Assembly (NCBI GenBank): GCA_002682825.1
Contig: NOKP01000021.1
Location: 434,001 to 498,000, forward strand
Origin: Neonectria sp. B-13
Taxonomy: Eukaryota > Ascomycota > Sordariomycetes > Hypocreales > Nectriaceae
Length of the DNA: 64,000 nucleotides
Direction of reading: 5' to 3'
Part shown: in pieces, positions 45,496-58,038 of the stretch
How positions within the stretch are numbered: the stretch's first letter is position 1
Layout: every line of letters starts with the position of its first letter
The notes under the pieces: model-generated
Database searches by the model: none
What the model was told of the DNA's origin: nothing
What the model saw: the letters and a program-made list of their open reading frames with translations, nothing else
Made by a program: the position numbers and the translations under genes

Positions 45496-46613
45496 ATGGC
45501 CACCTTTGAGATCCCCACTGAGCAATGGGCCCAAGTCATCGAGCAGACCGGTAGTAAGTTGCGACATTAACACTCCCAGTGCACGCATTATTTATACTCA
45601 CAATTCAATCAGCCACGACCTACAAGAAGATTCCCGTCAGGCAACCAGGCCCCGATGAGGTCCTCATCAACATCAAATACTCGGGCGTCTGCCACACCGA
45701 CCTGCACGCCCTCAATGGTGACTGGCCCCTCGAGCGAAAGACCCCCGTCATCGGCGGCCACGAAGGCGCTGGCGTCGTCGTTGCCAAGGGAGAGTACGTC
45801 ACAGATATCGAAATTGGCGACCACGCTGGCATCAAGTGGCTTCACTCATCGTGCCTGGCATGTTCCTTCTGCATCCAGTCTCTTGAGCCGCTATGCGACC
45901 ATGCCCAGCTCTCCGGATACACCGTCGACGGTTCTTTCCAGCAGTACGCCGTGGCCAAGGCTGCGCATGTTGCTCGCATTCCCAAGGAGTGCGACTTGGC
46001 CGCTGTTGCGCCTATCCTCTGCGCCGGCCTGACGGTATACAAGGGCCTCAGGGTGTCGGGTGTCCAGCCAGGCGGCTACGTTGCCATTGTCGGCGCCGGC
46101 GGCGGCCTGGGCAACCTTGCTATCCAATACGCTAAGGCCATGGGCATGCATCCCATTGCTATCGACGGCGGTGCGGATAAGGGACAAGCATGCATGGATC
46201 TTGGAGCTACCACATACATCGACTTCACCACGTCACGGAACATCGTCGCCGATGTCAAGGCCGCAACCTCCGAAGGCCGCGGACCTCACGCCGTCCTTCT
46301 CCTCGCCGCCTCGGACAGGCCATTCCAGCAGGCCATCCAGTACGTCCGATCCAACGGTACCGTCGTTTGCATCGGCATGCCCGCTGGCGGAAACTACCAG
46401 GTGCCTGTGTTTGACGCCGTGGTACGGTGCATCAGCGTCAAGGGATCCTACGTTGGCAACCGACAGGATACCGCAGAAGCGATTGACTTCTTCGTCCAGG
46501 GCTCAGTCAAGGCGCCCTTCAAGATCGCCAAGCTGGAGGACCTCCAGAGCGTATTCGACATGATGAAGGCGAACCAAATTGTTGGACGCTATGTTCTCAA
46601 GGTCAGCGACTGA
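45496..46613 (+). CDS. Zinc-dependent alcohol dehydrogenase (ADH1-like)
   Basis: A 352-residue cytosolic enzyme in two exons, 45496-45553 and 45613-46613. It interconverts primary alcohols and aldehydes with NAD. Catalytic zinc ligands fit the Cys in [11 protein letters not shown], the His in [10 protein letters not shown] and Cys153-region [10 protein letters not shown]. The structural-zinc four-cysteine lobe is [19 protein letters not shown]. The Rossmann motif is [17 protein letters not shown]. Length, motifs and the strong promoter are those of fermentative-type fungal ADH1. The second-exon frame is intact to the usual VSD-type end. Confidence 0.93.
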
Positions 46614-48671
46614 GTTTTGTCTGTAATTTGATGAGTGTGGGTAGTCAATGGCTGCGGAGAAAAGACTAGCGAAATAGAAATTCCATAGACGGCGAAATAC
46701 GATGATTTACTTGACAAGGGTATCTATTAGGTGTGACATGAGTTGACTGCATTGAAGTGAGGCTTCAAGAATCGAACTCCTAAGCTTTTAAAGTTGTGAC
46801 AAGAACTGGGACTGAAATAAGAAAACATAAAGGGTGCTCTAAATAGGAACTCCCACATTCCTTGGTCACAACTAGTATTCATCAACAAGAACCATACTAT
46901 AAGCAGATTAGAAATAGAATTAAAGAAGCCCATATTAGTAACCATTACTACTTGAATTCGGTAAATTTATTCCAACTTTTAATACAGAAAACGACAGACA
47001 TCTTTTATTATATCCTCACAATAAATGTTCCAATGATTTTAACTAAACAAGAAGGGCACTGGCCGTCTAATTAATTGATACTGACCCTTCACCCTGCATC
47101 AATGGGTTGCTTCGAAACAGGTCATTCCTCACTATTGGGGTTGCGTTGAGCCTCCTCATCTAGGGCACCGAAAACTTAGTTGGCCTTCGTGATATCAAGG
47201 CTCTGGGGGAAACGGGCTTGGGTACGACGTCGGAGACTGCCCTAGGTTACTTCGACAGTCACGATGGCCCGGGCTCAAAGAAGGACAAGAACACAATAAG
47301 CGCTATGCTCCTGGACAATGCACCTCATCTTTTATTTCCGATTCAATACAACGGCCCCTTCATCTGCATGCTCTCTGTCAAACAGTGGTACAACTTTGGT
47401 CGAGAGAAAAGGGGCAATAGGGTTTCTTCTAGCCCCCAGGACCAGCAGCGTTCCCGCCACTTCCCGCCACTTTCTTACAGATTTGGTGTTGCCCTCTTGA
47501 TCGTTTCGATATCGCTCCATTGGATGTTGTCACAAAGTATCTTTTTTGTCGTACCTGAAACCTGGTCTGGTCCTGGAAACTTGTACTGAGGCCTTGCAAC
47601 TTGTAGGTACTCGTTGATTGCAATCTTTTTGTGGTTGTTTGGGTCGTCATCACAGGATGTTTCAAATTACCAACTGCCATTCCTCTGGTTGGAAATTGTT
47701 CTATGGCCATTGTAGCAGCGTGCCATTATCCTGAGGGTGTTCCGCAACCCGATTCCACACTTGATAACTTGTAATGGGGCATGATGGACACTTCGGACTC
47801 TGGAGAGGGAAATGATTATCGCCACTGTGGCTTATCCCGCGAAAAGTTCGAGGAGCTTCAGGTTGACGTGGAGTATCGATGAATTGCTTCGGATCAGAGA
47901 GAAACTGATCAACCAGAATTAGACACAGGGTTCAAAGTGAGGCATGGTTTTATTAAGAAAGGGCTAGAAAATAAGCACTTGCATGCTCCGATCCAGCCAC
48001 AGCATCGTAGCTGGCTTTAGCCAAGGGAGAAATGTTAGGCGTGACAAGGTTCTGGGCCGTGTCAAAAGTTGTTTTCAACCTTATTATGCGTACCATTACC
48101 TTGGTCTTGACAAACCGCGCCATACGGCATGGCTTGGATCCTGTTTTGGCAAGTGACTGGAATTTCAGCCTAAATACCGAGCCTGCTTGGCATCTCGCGG
48201 GGGCAACAAAGGGCATACGACTAAGTGAAAGTTCGGTGAGCTAAGCCAACATTCCTGACTTTGCTTTGCCAAGACGCACGAGCCACCCAGCTGAGATGGC
48301 GCTTCCCGTCCCCGGAGATCTGGAAAATTGTGGCGCTGGTATTCCTGCGGGGGTTCCTTTTAGCTGGGATCCAGACGACGCCCCGGAACGAACAGGAATG
48401 CCAGCAGCCACGATCTTCCCTTCTGTAGGCGGATTCCGCCTTACAGGGCTGCCTAATTCAGAGCATTGACTCTTGATGCGGCGGCCGCGGCTCCATACTA
48501 GAGACGCCAGGGCGCCACGAAAGCCCAAAGGGATCGGTGAATCAATCTCCGTGACTAACGATTTTGAACGAGACAGTAATTAAATGATCATGATATTTAA
48601 GTAAAAGCTTGTCCGTGTTTTCTCTGACTGGAATCAGGACCAAAGAGCCATTCACTCAACACCACCAAAAA
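46614..48671. other. Gene-poor stretch
   Basis: About 2 kb without a supported gene. An AT-rich part (46860-47080) has a 70-codon frame of Ile/Tyr/Asn-rich composition that I cannot place; it may be an old element. Short frames at 47218-47589 and 47953-48244 have no family features. Confidence 0.5.
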
Positions 48672-50624
48672 ATGCAGGTTTCACTTTTTTGTCTATTGCC
48701 GCTTGTGCTGCTGCCACATGTGGTTATTGCGCAAAGCACTTTGACCGAGATATGCACCGGTGTTGGTAACTTGTCGGGCTGCAAAGCCAAGATGACAGTT
48801 CCCACTGGTGTCAAAGTTCTGACGAAAAAGAAGACCTCCAAGAAGGCAGAGTCACACCCTATCCATATTGGAGCGTGGCTGAAGCTTGGCTGACACTCAG
48901 GCAACAGGCTAACAAATGCAAGACTAAGAAGACTGTCAAGTACAAATGTGGCCCCAAGAAGTCGAAGACATGCACCAAACGCGTCTGCCAACAAGGTCAG
49001 TTCCACGCGGACGCCCATTCCAAAGAACCACGCCCTTACCAGCTTGCCCAGGCTTTGATATCGTGACGAAGAACGTCCCCACTGGCTTGCAGATCGTTTA
49101 CAAAAAGATTGACCTCTGCGGAGCCATTCGCAAGGTCATGGGCACGAAGCTTGCAAACAAGTTCATCAGTTCGAAGAAAGCTGTTTGCGAATGCTACCCA
49201 AAGCTGCGGAAAATGGGCAGCGACGGCAAATTCACTTCAATATCGGAACGAGGTGAGCTGACCACAGCCAACGTGAAGATCTTTGATGAGGCTTTAAGTC
49301 TGCAAACCGTATGGTTCATTCCATTTCCCATTTCCCTACTCTCCCAAGTAATCTAACCGGTTCAAGTGCCTGCATGATGTTGGCATTCACGTTACATCGA
49401 ACAAAAATGCCGTCTTGGAGAAACTGCGCACTAATGGCATGACTCTTGCCACTGGTGAACCGGTATGTAGCCCATTTACTCTCGCAACCAATTTATCGAG
49501 TATTCTAATAACATCACAGATTGATGATACAACCTACAAGGCCATGATTGCCGCCGTCGCTCCCTGCCGAGGAGGCTCCTGTAGCCCAACCCTGATTAGC
49601 ACCACTTTCACCAAATACCTAAACAAAGCGTATGAATTGATGGCAAGCCCACTAGAAGACCTTCTGCTTGGCTGGGATAGTCGCCTTATCAAGCTCAAGC
49701 AATTCACGGACGAACTTAATACACACTGCGGCGAGCTATCGGATGGCTCTGATAACGCCTACCCTATTATCGAGGAGCACCAACGGGTTCTTTGTGAGGT
49801 TTTGGGCTGGTGCGGTGTTCAGAGCGTCATTGATTTCCTGGACAATAGTAAGAAAAACAACCATTGTGAGTGAAATGACCTCGGCTAAATAGCTGCAACT
49901 AGCATTCCGGTTCCTCGAGTTAGCCAACGACCTTTGGCCAGCCCGAGGCCCACTCGATGTACCCAACGCCCGGCTAGGCAGCTACGAAACGCAGGCAGAT
50001 GAGCTGCAAAGAAATATCAAGACCATTCCATCAGCGGATTTCATGGTCCGGGCTATTAAAACGGGCAGCTTCAAAACGATTCAAGACATTGTCAAGTTTA
50101 TGCCATTCATGACTGACATACCAGAACTTGCCGAAGGAGTTCGAGTAGATGTCGGCATTCCCCTCAGCCAACTTGTTTCCGAATACCAGGGCAATGGTGA
50201 ACAGGCCGGGCAACGAGGTTTCGAGATCGTGTATACCAATTTCGAACTTGACTTCCCAGATGACTTCCAAAACGCCCCCTCTGACGTGCTCGACCACTTG
50301 AACGGGATCCGGGAAACCATCAGGGATGAACTGTTTTTGTACCTCCTTGACTTCAACGAGGCATTGGCGGGACTGGGGGAGCAACTCAAGAAATTCTCTT
50401 TGACGAACGATGGTTTCCAGTATGAGGTCGGGACCGTCGCCTATGAAAGATGGAGCACTTTTGAGATAGACTTGCCCTGCTCAAAGGCTGTTACCACGAC
50501 CTACAAGAAATCCGGTTTCACCAAGAAGTCGAGCAAGTACCGAGAGTTTTCGAAGTGCGGTTACAGTTCTCAGAAGGCTCAGTATCCTAAGCGTCAGGTT
50601 CCATATATGAAGGTCCGAGGATGA
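48672..50624 (+). CDS. Secreted protein of unknown function, Lys/Cys-rich N-terminus
   Basis: A 564-residue secreted protein in six exons: 48672-48850, 48901-48995, 49052-49308, 49367-49462, 49520-49865 and 49903-50624. The signal peptide MQVSLFCLLPLVLLPHVVIA is clear. The mature N-terminus is strongly basic and cysteine-containing (TEICTGVGNLSGCKAK, KCKTKKTVKYKCGPKKSK, CTKRVCQQG). The rest is mainly helical, with scattered cysteines (CGAIRKVMG, CECYPKLRK, EVLGWCGVQS) and a Lys/Tyr-rich end. All five introns have consensus borders and keep the frame, so it should be a working gene. I recognise no enzyme motif. Confidence 0.75.
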
Positions 50625-51660
50625 GCACGAACGAATACATTAGCTGGACATTCAATACGATTCTCCCCTTCTTTTACTCTCTTCTTCTTCACCTTATGTC
50701 CATTGCATACTTCCATGATTTAACCACTCCCATCTCGCCTTCTTGTGCTCCATGCGGGTAGCCTCTGGGTAGCAAGGGAAAATAGCTTTCTGACTGAATT
50801 CTTGTCTCCGCGAAGCCGCCTTGCCTTGCTTTTAGTGCGTTTCGGAGTATTGTTCCCATTGTACAGGTTTGATAGCGGAGAAAGTCGCCTCAAGTATGCC
50901 TGAGGTCGACTGAATCGCCTTTTAGCTTTAGATGGTTATTTGAATACTTGGCATATACCAAAAGCCATGTCAACAGGCTCGCCATGGGCGAGGCTGAATA
51001 GGGCTTGGCGTGTCTTTGACTGCCGTTGAAGATTGCTCGCGGTTCATACCATCAAAGATACCCTACATCAGGGAGGAAGCCATGTAACTAGCGTACAAGA
51101 TACACTGTACATTCGACATGAGTCAAATCAATCTTAATACAGTCTTAGTGGGAGTATCATCATCACCCGTTTGGTTATTTTTAGTGTTCCGCCCAGTCTT
51201 ACGCGCCCCCGGGGTTTTGTATGTCCCGACTCCCCGGCCCGTGCCAAGTTCGACGGTGGACCCACGTTGGAGAAAAGTGGAACTCGCTGCACGGCTCGTA
51301 AACCCGATTACCGCTTTGGGACATTTACGAAGGCAACCGGGCTAAGGGGCATGATCCATAGGTGATCGCTAAATAATCTCTGGTGTAATCAGTATGCCTT
51401 GGGTTATTTGAAGGGTGCCTTGCCATTCCTCACGCCCTCCAACACTTTATTACTCTCCACTCATTTCCCGTGGTTCAAATTCGTTTCTTTCATCTCATCT
51501 TAAAAGTCTTTACGGCCACTCTTTCCCTCCCCATTCATCTACTTGTTCTACACGCTCTCTCACTACCTTACTTCTTCCTTGATTCTTTTTCCTTGATTTT
51601 CTTCTTCTTTTAACACACGCACCAGTCTTAGGCCGAGTCAACTACCTCTTCGTATCCAAG
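50625..51660. other. Upstream region of ABC transporter
   Basis: About 1 kb with no gene. Positions 51475-51620 are a long pyrimidine-rich tract leading to the ATG, typical of the leader of a well-expressed fungal gene. Confidence 0.55.
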
Positions 51661-54600
51661 ATGTCCGACAACCGCGATGCTCCCGACCGTACGACCCTCG
51701 TTGAACCAGGGACCCAGCGTCCGCAACGGACACCAAAGTTCTCCGATTACCTCAGGGTCTTTAGCTACGCCACGAAATGGGACTTTTGCGTCTACGCCAT
51801 TGCCTCCTTCGCATCAATAGGAGCTGGTATTACCATGCCTCTGATGATCGTCATTTTCGGCCAGCTTGTCGGCCAGTTCACAGAATTTGGCAAGGACTCG
51901 TCCGCTGTGTCCCGCCAAGACTTCGAGGAACTTCTGGACAAACAAGCTCTGTACATCATGGCGCTCTTTCTCGGCCGCTGGGGTCTGAATACTATCAACA
52001 AGTTCTGCTTCAGGATGATCGGTATTCGTCTGTCATCGGCTGTCCGTCTTCACTACATGCAGTCGCTCTTTGCCCAGTCGATCCATGCTATCGACTCGAT
52101 GCCTGCTGGGGCACCTGCTACCGCCATCACCTCGACATCGAATACTCTGCAAACCGGTATATCCGAGCGGTTAGGAACATTCTTGGAGTTCAACGGAACT
52201 ATCTGGGCGGCAATAATCATCGCCTTCACGTGGAGTTGGAACCTTACCTTGGTGACCTCCTCATTGATCCTGTATATCATCATCATCTTGGTGGTAGTGC
52301 TCCCGTTTATCGTCAAAGGACACACCAGAACCACGCAGGCGGACGCGCAAGGCACCGCCATTGCGAGCGAAGCCCTCGAGGGTATTCGCCTCGTGATGGC
52401 TTGTGGCGCTCAGGGTCGCGTCATCTCTCGCTACCAAGAGTGGGTGCAAAAGGCCATGGAAGAAGGCCACAAGACTGCACCATTGTTAGGCCTACAGTTT
52501 GGGCTAGTTGTACGTGTCTACTATCAACCCCTGCCCGTCCTATGGAACAAAGCTGACAATGAATTAGTTCTTCGGCGTGTTTGGTTCCTTCGGACTTTCT
52601 TTTTGGTGGGGAATTCAACGATACATGGCTGGCGCAATCGACAATGCTGGAGTGGTGATTGTTGTGCTCATGTCGGTCATGATGGTTCTTACCTCCCTGG
52701 AACGTATATCGACACCACTCCTAGCCGTCAGCAAAGCCATGGTTGCTGCCTGCGAATTCTTTGCCGTCATCGACGCGCCTCTTCCCAGTTTTGGTTCCCT
52801 CAAGCCCGATATTGCCTCTGACGACTTGATCTTTGACAACGTCACATTTGAGTATCCTAATCGACCTGGTGCTCGTGTTCTGAACGCTCTGAGCTTTTGC
52901 ATCCGTTCGGGACAGAACACAGCTCTTGTTGGCCCCTCTGGTTCAGGAAAAAGTACCATTGTCGGCTTGCTTGAGCGTTGGTACTCCCTGAGAGACCATC
53001 ATGTCATTCCTCAGGTAGTTGAGGTCAAGCCCCAGGAGAAATCTGGCGAGGAGGCAACGGATCAACCTGAGAACGGCGAGAAAACTTCTCTAGCCCCCAC
53101 GCTCTCCGGGTCCATCACAGTTGGCGGTCACAATCTGGAGGACCTTGACCACAAATGGTGGAGAGCACAGATTGGGTTAGTTCAACAGGAGCCGTTTCTT
53201 TTCAACGACACAATCTTCAACAACGTCGCCCACGGGCTCACCGGATCTCAGTGGGAAGATGAGCCTGAAGCGCGAAAGCGCGAGCTAGTTCAGGAGGCAT
53301 GCGAGGAAGCCTACGCTGACGAATTCATTAACCGCCTGCCGGACGTAAGTATTGGCTCCTGTTATTCTCTGCACGGTAATGCTGATCCTTGTTTCCTCAG
53401 ATGTACGATACGCAAGTGGGCGATGGCGGCGCGAAGCTATCGGGCGGTCAGAAACAGCGTCTGGCAATTGCCAGAAGCATCATCAAGAAGCCACGAATCG
53501 TCATACTAGACGAGGCCACAAGTGCGATCGACGCGAAGAGCGAGAAGATCGTTCAAGCCGCCTTGGACCGACTCAGTCAAAACCGCACAACCATAACCAT
53601 TGCCCATCGACTCTCGACTATTAGAAAGGCCGACCAGATCATTGTCCTACAGAAGGGGAGAGCGGTTGAGCAGGGCACTCATGAAAGTCTTATGGGCAAC
53701 CATTCTGGAGTCTACAGCGCCCTAGTCCGAGCTCAGTCGCTGCAAGTTCATGAAGGAGCGGAGGAAGATGCCTCTCTTGAGTCTGGTATCGAATCGGTCA
53801 AGATGCATGGCGACCTTGAGTTCGCAGAGGTCGACGTTCCTTCTGAAACACCCGAAGACACCACGTCCGAGAAACCGCGCGGTCTAATTAGCAGCTTTGG
53901 AACGTTACTGTACAGGCAGCGAGCGCAATGGCCTCTCTACATGGGAATCATCTTGTCCGCTATGGCCGTTGCAGCCGCCACGCCACTCCAGGCCTGGCTA
54001 TTTGCCAAAGTCATTGGCGTCTTCCTCCTGGAGGGTGACGAGATGGACAAGGAGGGCGATTTCTGGGGACTGATGTGGCTAGCTCTGAGTGCCGGCGTTG
54101 GAATTTCGTACTTCTTCGAGGGCTGGATTGCCTCGCGAAACCAATACTTTGTCAGCGCCGTGTACAAGACGCAGTATCTCACCGATATACTGTACCAGAA
54201 GCTTGCATTCTTTGATCAGGATGGAAACTCCCACGGCACCCTCAGCTCCCGGGTCGCGGGTGATGCAAAGCAGTTGGAGGAGCTGCTTGGTTTGAACCTG
54301 GCCCTCATGATCTCAGCTATGTTCAACGTCATCGGCTGCAGCACTATTGCGCTCATTTTTGGATGGAAGCTTGGCTTGGTCGCCATGTTTGTGGCCTTGC
54401 CGCTGATGCTAGCTTCGGGCTCCTGGAAGTACAGGCATGAGGTGCAATTCGACCAGATGAATTCGGCCGTCTTCAAGGAAAGCTCACAATTTGCAACCGA
54501 AGCGATTGGTGCCATTAGAACCGTCTCTTCTCTCACTATGGAGGACTCGATTAACATTCGCTATCGGAAGCTCCTAGATGGCCATGTCAAGACGGCCTTC

Positions 54601-55709
54601 GACAAAGCTAAGTGGACTTCGCCAATCTATGGCTTCGCAGATAGTGCTGGCCTCGGTTGTCAGGCCCTCATCATGTGGTATGGCGGCAACCTCATGGCTA
54701 CTGGTGAGTACACGTTGGAGGCATTTTTTGTCTGCCTCATGGCTGTCATTCAGGGCGCGGAGGCTGCGAGTCAAGCCCTTTCCGTGGCGCCTTCTGCAGC
54801 CCAAACAAGAGCTGCTGCCAATCGAATCCTTGATGTTGAACAGTCTGCAGACGTTTATCGGGCTGAGGCCAGGGCCAGCAAAGAAATCATGGTTGACACA
54901 GAGGGCGGAGTCGAGATTGAACTTCGAGATGTCTCGTTCAAGTATCCCACGCGAGACGTCTCTGTCTTTGATGGTTTGAGCCTCACCATCAAGAAGGGCC
55001 AGTACGCGGCCCTTGTAGGACCATCTGGATGCGGCAAAACGACAGTCATCTCTCTTCTTGAGCGTTTCTACGACCTGGGGCCGAATCATGGCGCAATCCT
55101 ATGTGGTGGCTTCAACATCAAGGAGCTGAACGTATACGACTATCGCCAAAACCTCTCACTCGTTTCCCAGGAACCGACCATGTTTCGAGGAACTGTGCGC
55201 GAAAATATCCTCTTTGGTGTAGCTGATCCTAGCTCCATCTCCGACGAGAGAATCCACGAAGTCTGTCGCGATGCTTTTATCCACGACTTCATCGTCTCCT
55301 TGCCCGAAGGCTACAACACCGATGTCGGCCACAAAGGCGTCTCCATGTCCGGAGGGCAGAAGCAACGTATCGCTATTGCTCGCGCATTGATTCGGGACCC
55401 CAAGATTCTACTCCTGGATGAAGCAACGTCGGCACTAGACTCCGAGTCCGAGCAAGTCGTCCAAGCTGCTTTTGAGAGAGCACGCAACGGACGGACTATG
55501 GTTGCTGTGGCTCATCGGCTTTCGACGATCCAGAATGCTGATGTGATCTTCGTGTTTGATCAGGGGAACGTGGTAGAGAAAGGGACTCACAATGAGCTAA
55601 TCAACAAGCAAGGTGTTTATTACGAAATGGTGAGTCGAACCCGTTCTTTGGGCTTGATTTCATGCTAACTTTTCTAATTTAGTGTCAGAACCAGGCTTTG
55701 GACCAATGA
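51661..55709 (+). CDS. Full-length ABC-B (MDR/P-glycoprotein type) transporter
   Basis: A 1293-residue membrane ATPase in four exons: 51661-52509, 52568-53344, 53401-55629 and 55683-55709. It has the TMD-NBD-TMD-NBD layout of multidrug or peptide-pheromone exporters. NBD1 shows GPSGSGKST, LSGGQKQRLAIARSI and IVILDEATSAID; NBD2 shows GPSGCGKTT, MSGGQKQRIAIARALI and ILLLDEATSALD. The Q-loops are LVQQEPFLF and LVSQEPTMF. Both ATP sites have full motifs, so both should hydrolyse. The tiny last exon encodes CQNQALDQ, a usual end for this family. It is tail-to-tail with a Zn2Cys6 regulator about 190 bases away. Confidence 0.95.
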
Positions 55710-55898
55710 AGGGACGAATTGACGGACACCTTTTGTCATGGATTGCTTAAACCACTGTCACCATACCGTCCCAACCTCTTTCTTTCTCATGAGACTTCTT
55801 GTCCATAATCCATTTTAATATGTAGAGAGTATTGAATCGCATTCAAGGCGACTGCCATGCATCGAAAGCCTGTGCCATTACCCGTCCCATGAATCCAC

Positions 55899-57811
55899 TC
55901 AAAGGACTATCATGTCTCCCGCGAGTAACTTGCCAGCCGCGGTCAAGGGCCTTCGCTCCCAAAGACCTTCTTCAGAATCGTCCTGAACCTCAGCTGTCTC
56001 CTCCACGAGTTCCCATTCTCCCGTTGTCTCATCCTTGGCTAAGAAGCAGAAAACAGCACGGTCGCCGCCATTTTCAAAAATATATTCCCGGCGCCACAGC
56101 CTCTGCCATTGTTCTTTCAGCGTGCCCTCGACCGCATTCATCCGCTCTACGTCCCTGTTCCTCATGGCTAGAATGTATAGAGCGCGCGTGCTCCATAGTC
56201 CGTCCTCACCAGCGTAGTCTCTCAGCATCAAGATAGCTTGGTCACGTACCAAAGGATCGCGGCAATAAAATGCTATGAGCAGAAGACGCCACGGCAGACC
56301 GGACTGCAGAGACAACTGTTGTGCTGGATTTGTGAAGTCTCGTTTTGTAATATGGAAGGCTACCTCAGCGAGGGACAGGTATTCGCGGAAGAGTGGTGTC
56401 TGAGCGTGTAGCACCTCTAAATCGTAGTATTGCGTCGGATCCTCGAAGGTGTAGACACAAAAATACTGTAGACGCAGATGAATGGCTCTTAAATACGCTG
56501 GCGCTTTGGTGTCGGACATCATAACCTGGTTGAAAAGGGGTAGGAAGGCGGCGTTTAAAGCTTGCATTTCCGTTGCTGAAGCTTTGATGAACTCTTTGAT
56601 CCGAATATCACCACTAAGGCGTTCCCAGAATAGGCCTATGTCATTGTGGTCGATCGAGGATAATATGTCCGATGTCCGAACGATGTCCAATATGATAGGG
56701 CCCATCTTGTATCGATCGCGTAGGGACTGAGCACAGTACTCCTCGAACTCATCCAGGCTGTTGAAAACGGCCGGGATCTGGTCGGTGACTGTTGAACGGG
56801 CAGATAGCTGGCATATCAGGACTACGAAGGACTCCAACGTGTGCTTCTTGTCCCTCAGTCCCTTTGTGAAGTTTGGAAGCGACGGGCCATTGCGCAGGGT
56901 GCCGCGGAGCACAAAACGGGCTTGTGACACAAGTTGGATAAAAATATCTGCCACGATTGCGAGAAGAGGCTTTGGATTCGGCGCGAGAGCGGCGACGTAA
57001 CGATGCGAGTCTCGGTCCGTCAACAGGGCTAATAGTAGAGCGGAGCCGTGGTTGACATGGTCAAGGGCGGCCTTCTTGTGGCCTCGGAGTGTTTCAAAGC
57101 ATAAAGACAGCACCGACAAGAATACTGCGTCTTGTACAGAAGCCTGTTGGCTTTGCAGCTTTAGGGCATGGCAGTAGGAAGCCACGCCGTAGAAGTAATG
57201 CGCGTCCCCTTTGGTAATGGCGTGAACTGGCACCGCCGCTTTGCGGAGCGTCTTGTGCCCGGACTGACGATACCACATGCTCAATGCTCCGATGCCGACT
57301 GCGGCGTGACGGAGCGTCGTATTGTTACGAGCGAGCTGAGGCAACGTCACCTCCCATAACCCGCTGCTGGAACCTGTGGTGATCCATGGTCCTTGGACCA
57401 GGTCGACGAACTCCTGGAAGTAGAGAAGGCCCCTGGCGTCGCGAAAATCGAGCGCGTCTGGATCAAGTTTGAGTTGTGTACGCGGGGAAGCGACACGAGT
57501 GGTTTGCTTTGTAATCTGCCTTGAGTCCCAACGAATCTGAAGGGGACCAGAAGACATGGGTTTCTTGCTTTGCTCAGCGTAGCCCTCGCAGTGGCCTCTA
57601 CTCTTGAGACAATTGCCACAATATGGTTTCGTCTCGTCGCATTTCACGCGGCGCCTCTTGCAGGTGATGCAGCCTGTCCGTACTTTGTGGGTGCTTGTAC
57701 GGGAGAGCTTTTGGTTGTTGTGGTCCTGAGACGGTTTGGTCCTCACCGCGATGACGCCCTCGTCACTGGCGGGGGATGATCTGGAGGAGTCTCAGCTCGG
57801 GATTTTCTCAT
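55899..57811 (-). CDS. Zn2Cys6 transcription factor
   Basis: A 619-residue regulator in two exons, 57747-57811 and 55899-57693. I begin at the ATG at 57811 because the first exon (MRKSRAETPPDHPPPVTR...) joins through a 53-nt GT-AG intron to THKVRTGCITCKRRRVKC, a standard N-terminal arrangement; the long downstream frame has no ATG ahead of the zinc cluster. The cluster is CITCKRRRVKCDETKPYCGNCLKSRGHC. The body matches the fungal-specific (Fungal_trans_2-like) domain, with FVDLVQGPWITTG and LPQLARNNTTLRHAAVGIGA. It may control the convergent ABC transporter, but that is only suggested by position. Confidence 0.9.
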
Positions 57812-58038
57812 TTTCACTGTCGCGTTGCGTCAAACTTACTCTGTCGTCATCTGGGCGTATTCATCCCAGCAGTCACGATCGTTTGTTGGCTGTCGTGTAC
57901 AATACTCGATTTCTTCTCATTGGGAGGTGAGGCAAGTAAGCATAAGTTAGTGCCTAGACTACTAGTCTTAACACCACCCGCTAATTAGGAACAACGAGGC
58001 AGTCACGTGATACGAATGTCGGCTACTCGGCTCAATGT

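Noticed and set aside
46755..46790. A TTCGATTC-like T-loop on the minus strand suggesting a tRNA
   Set aside because: No acceptor stem, D-arm or anticodon arm could be paired around it.
46862..47074. AT-rich 70-codon frame
   Set aside because: Ile/Tyr/Asn-rich composition follows from the AT content; no start context, splice sites or family match.
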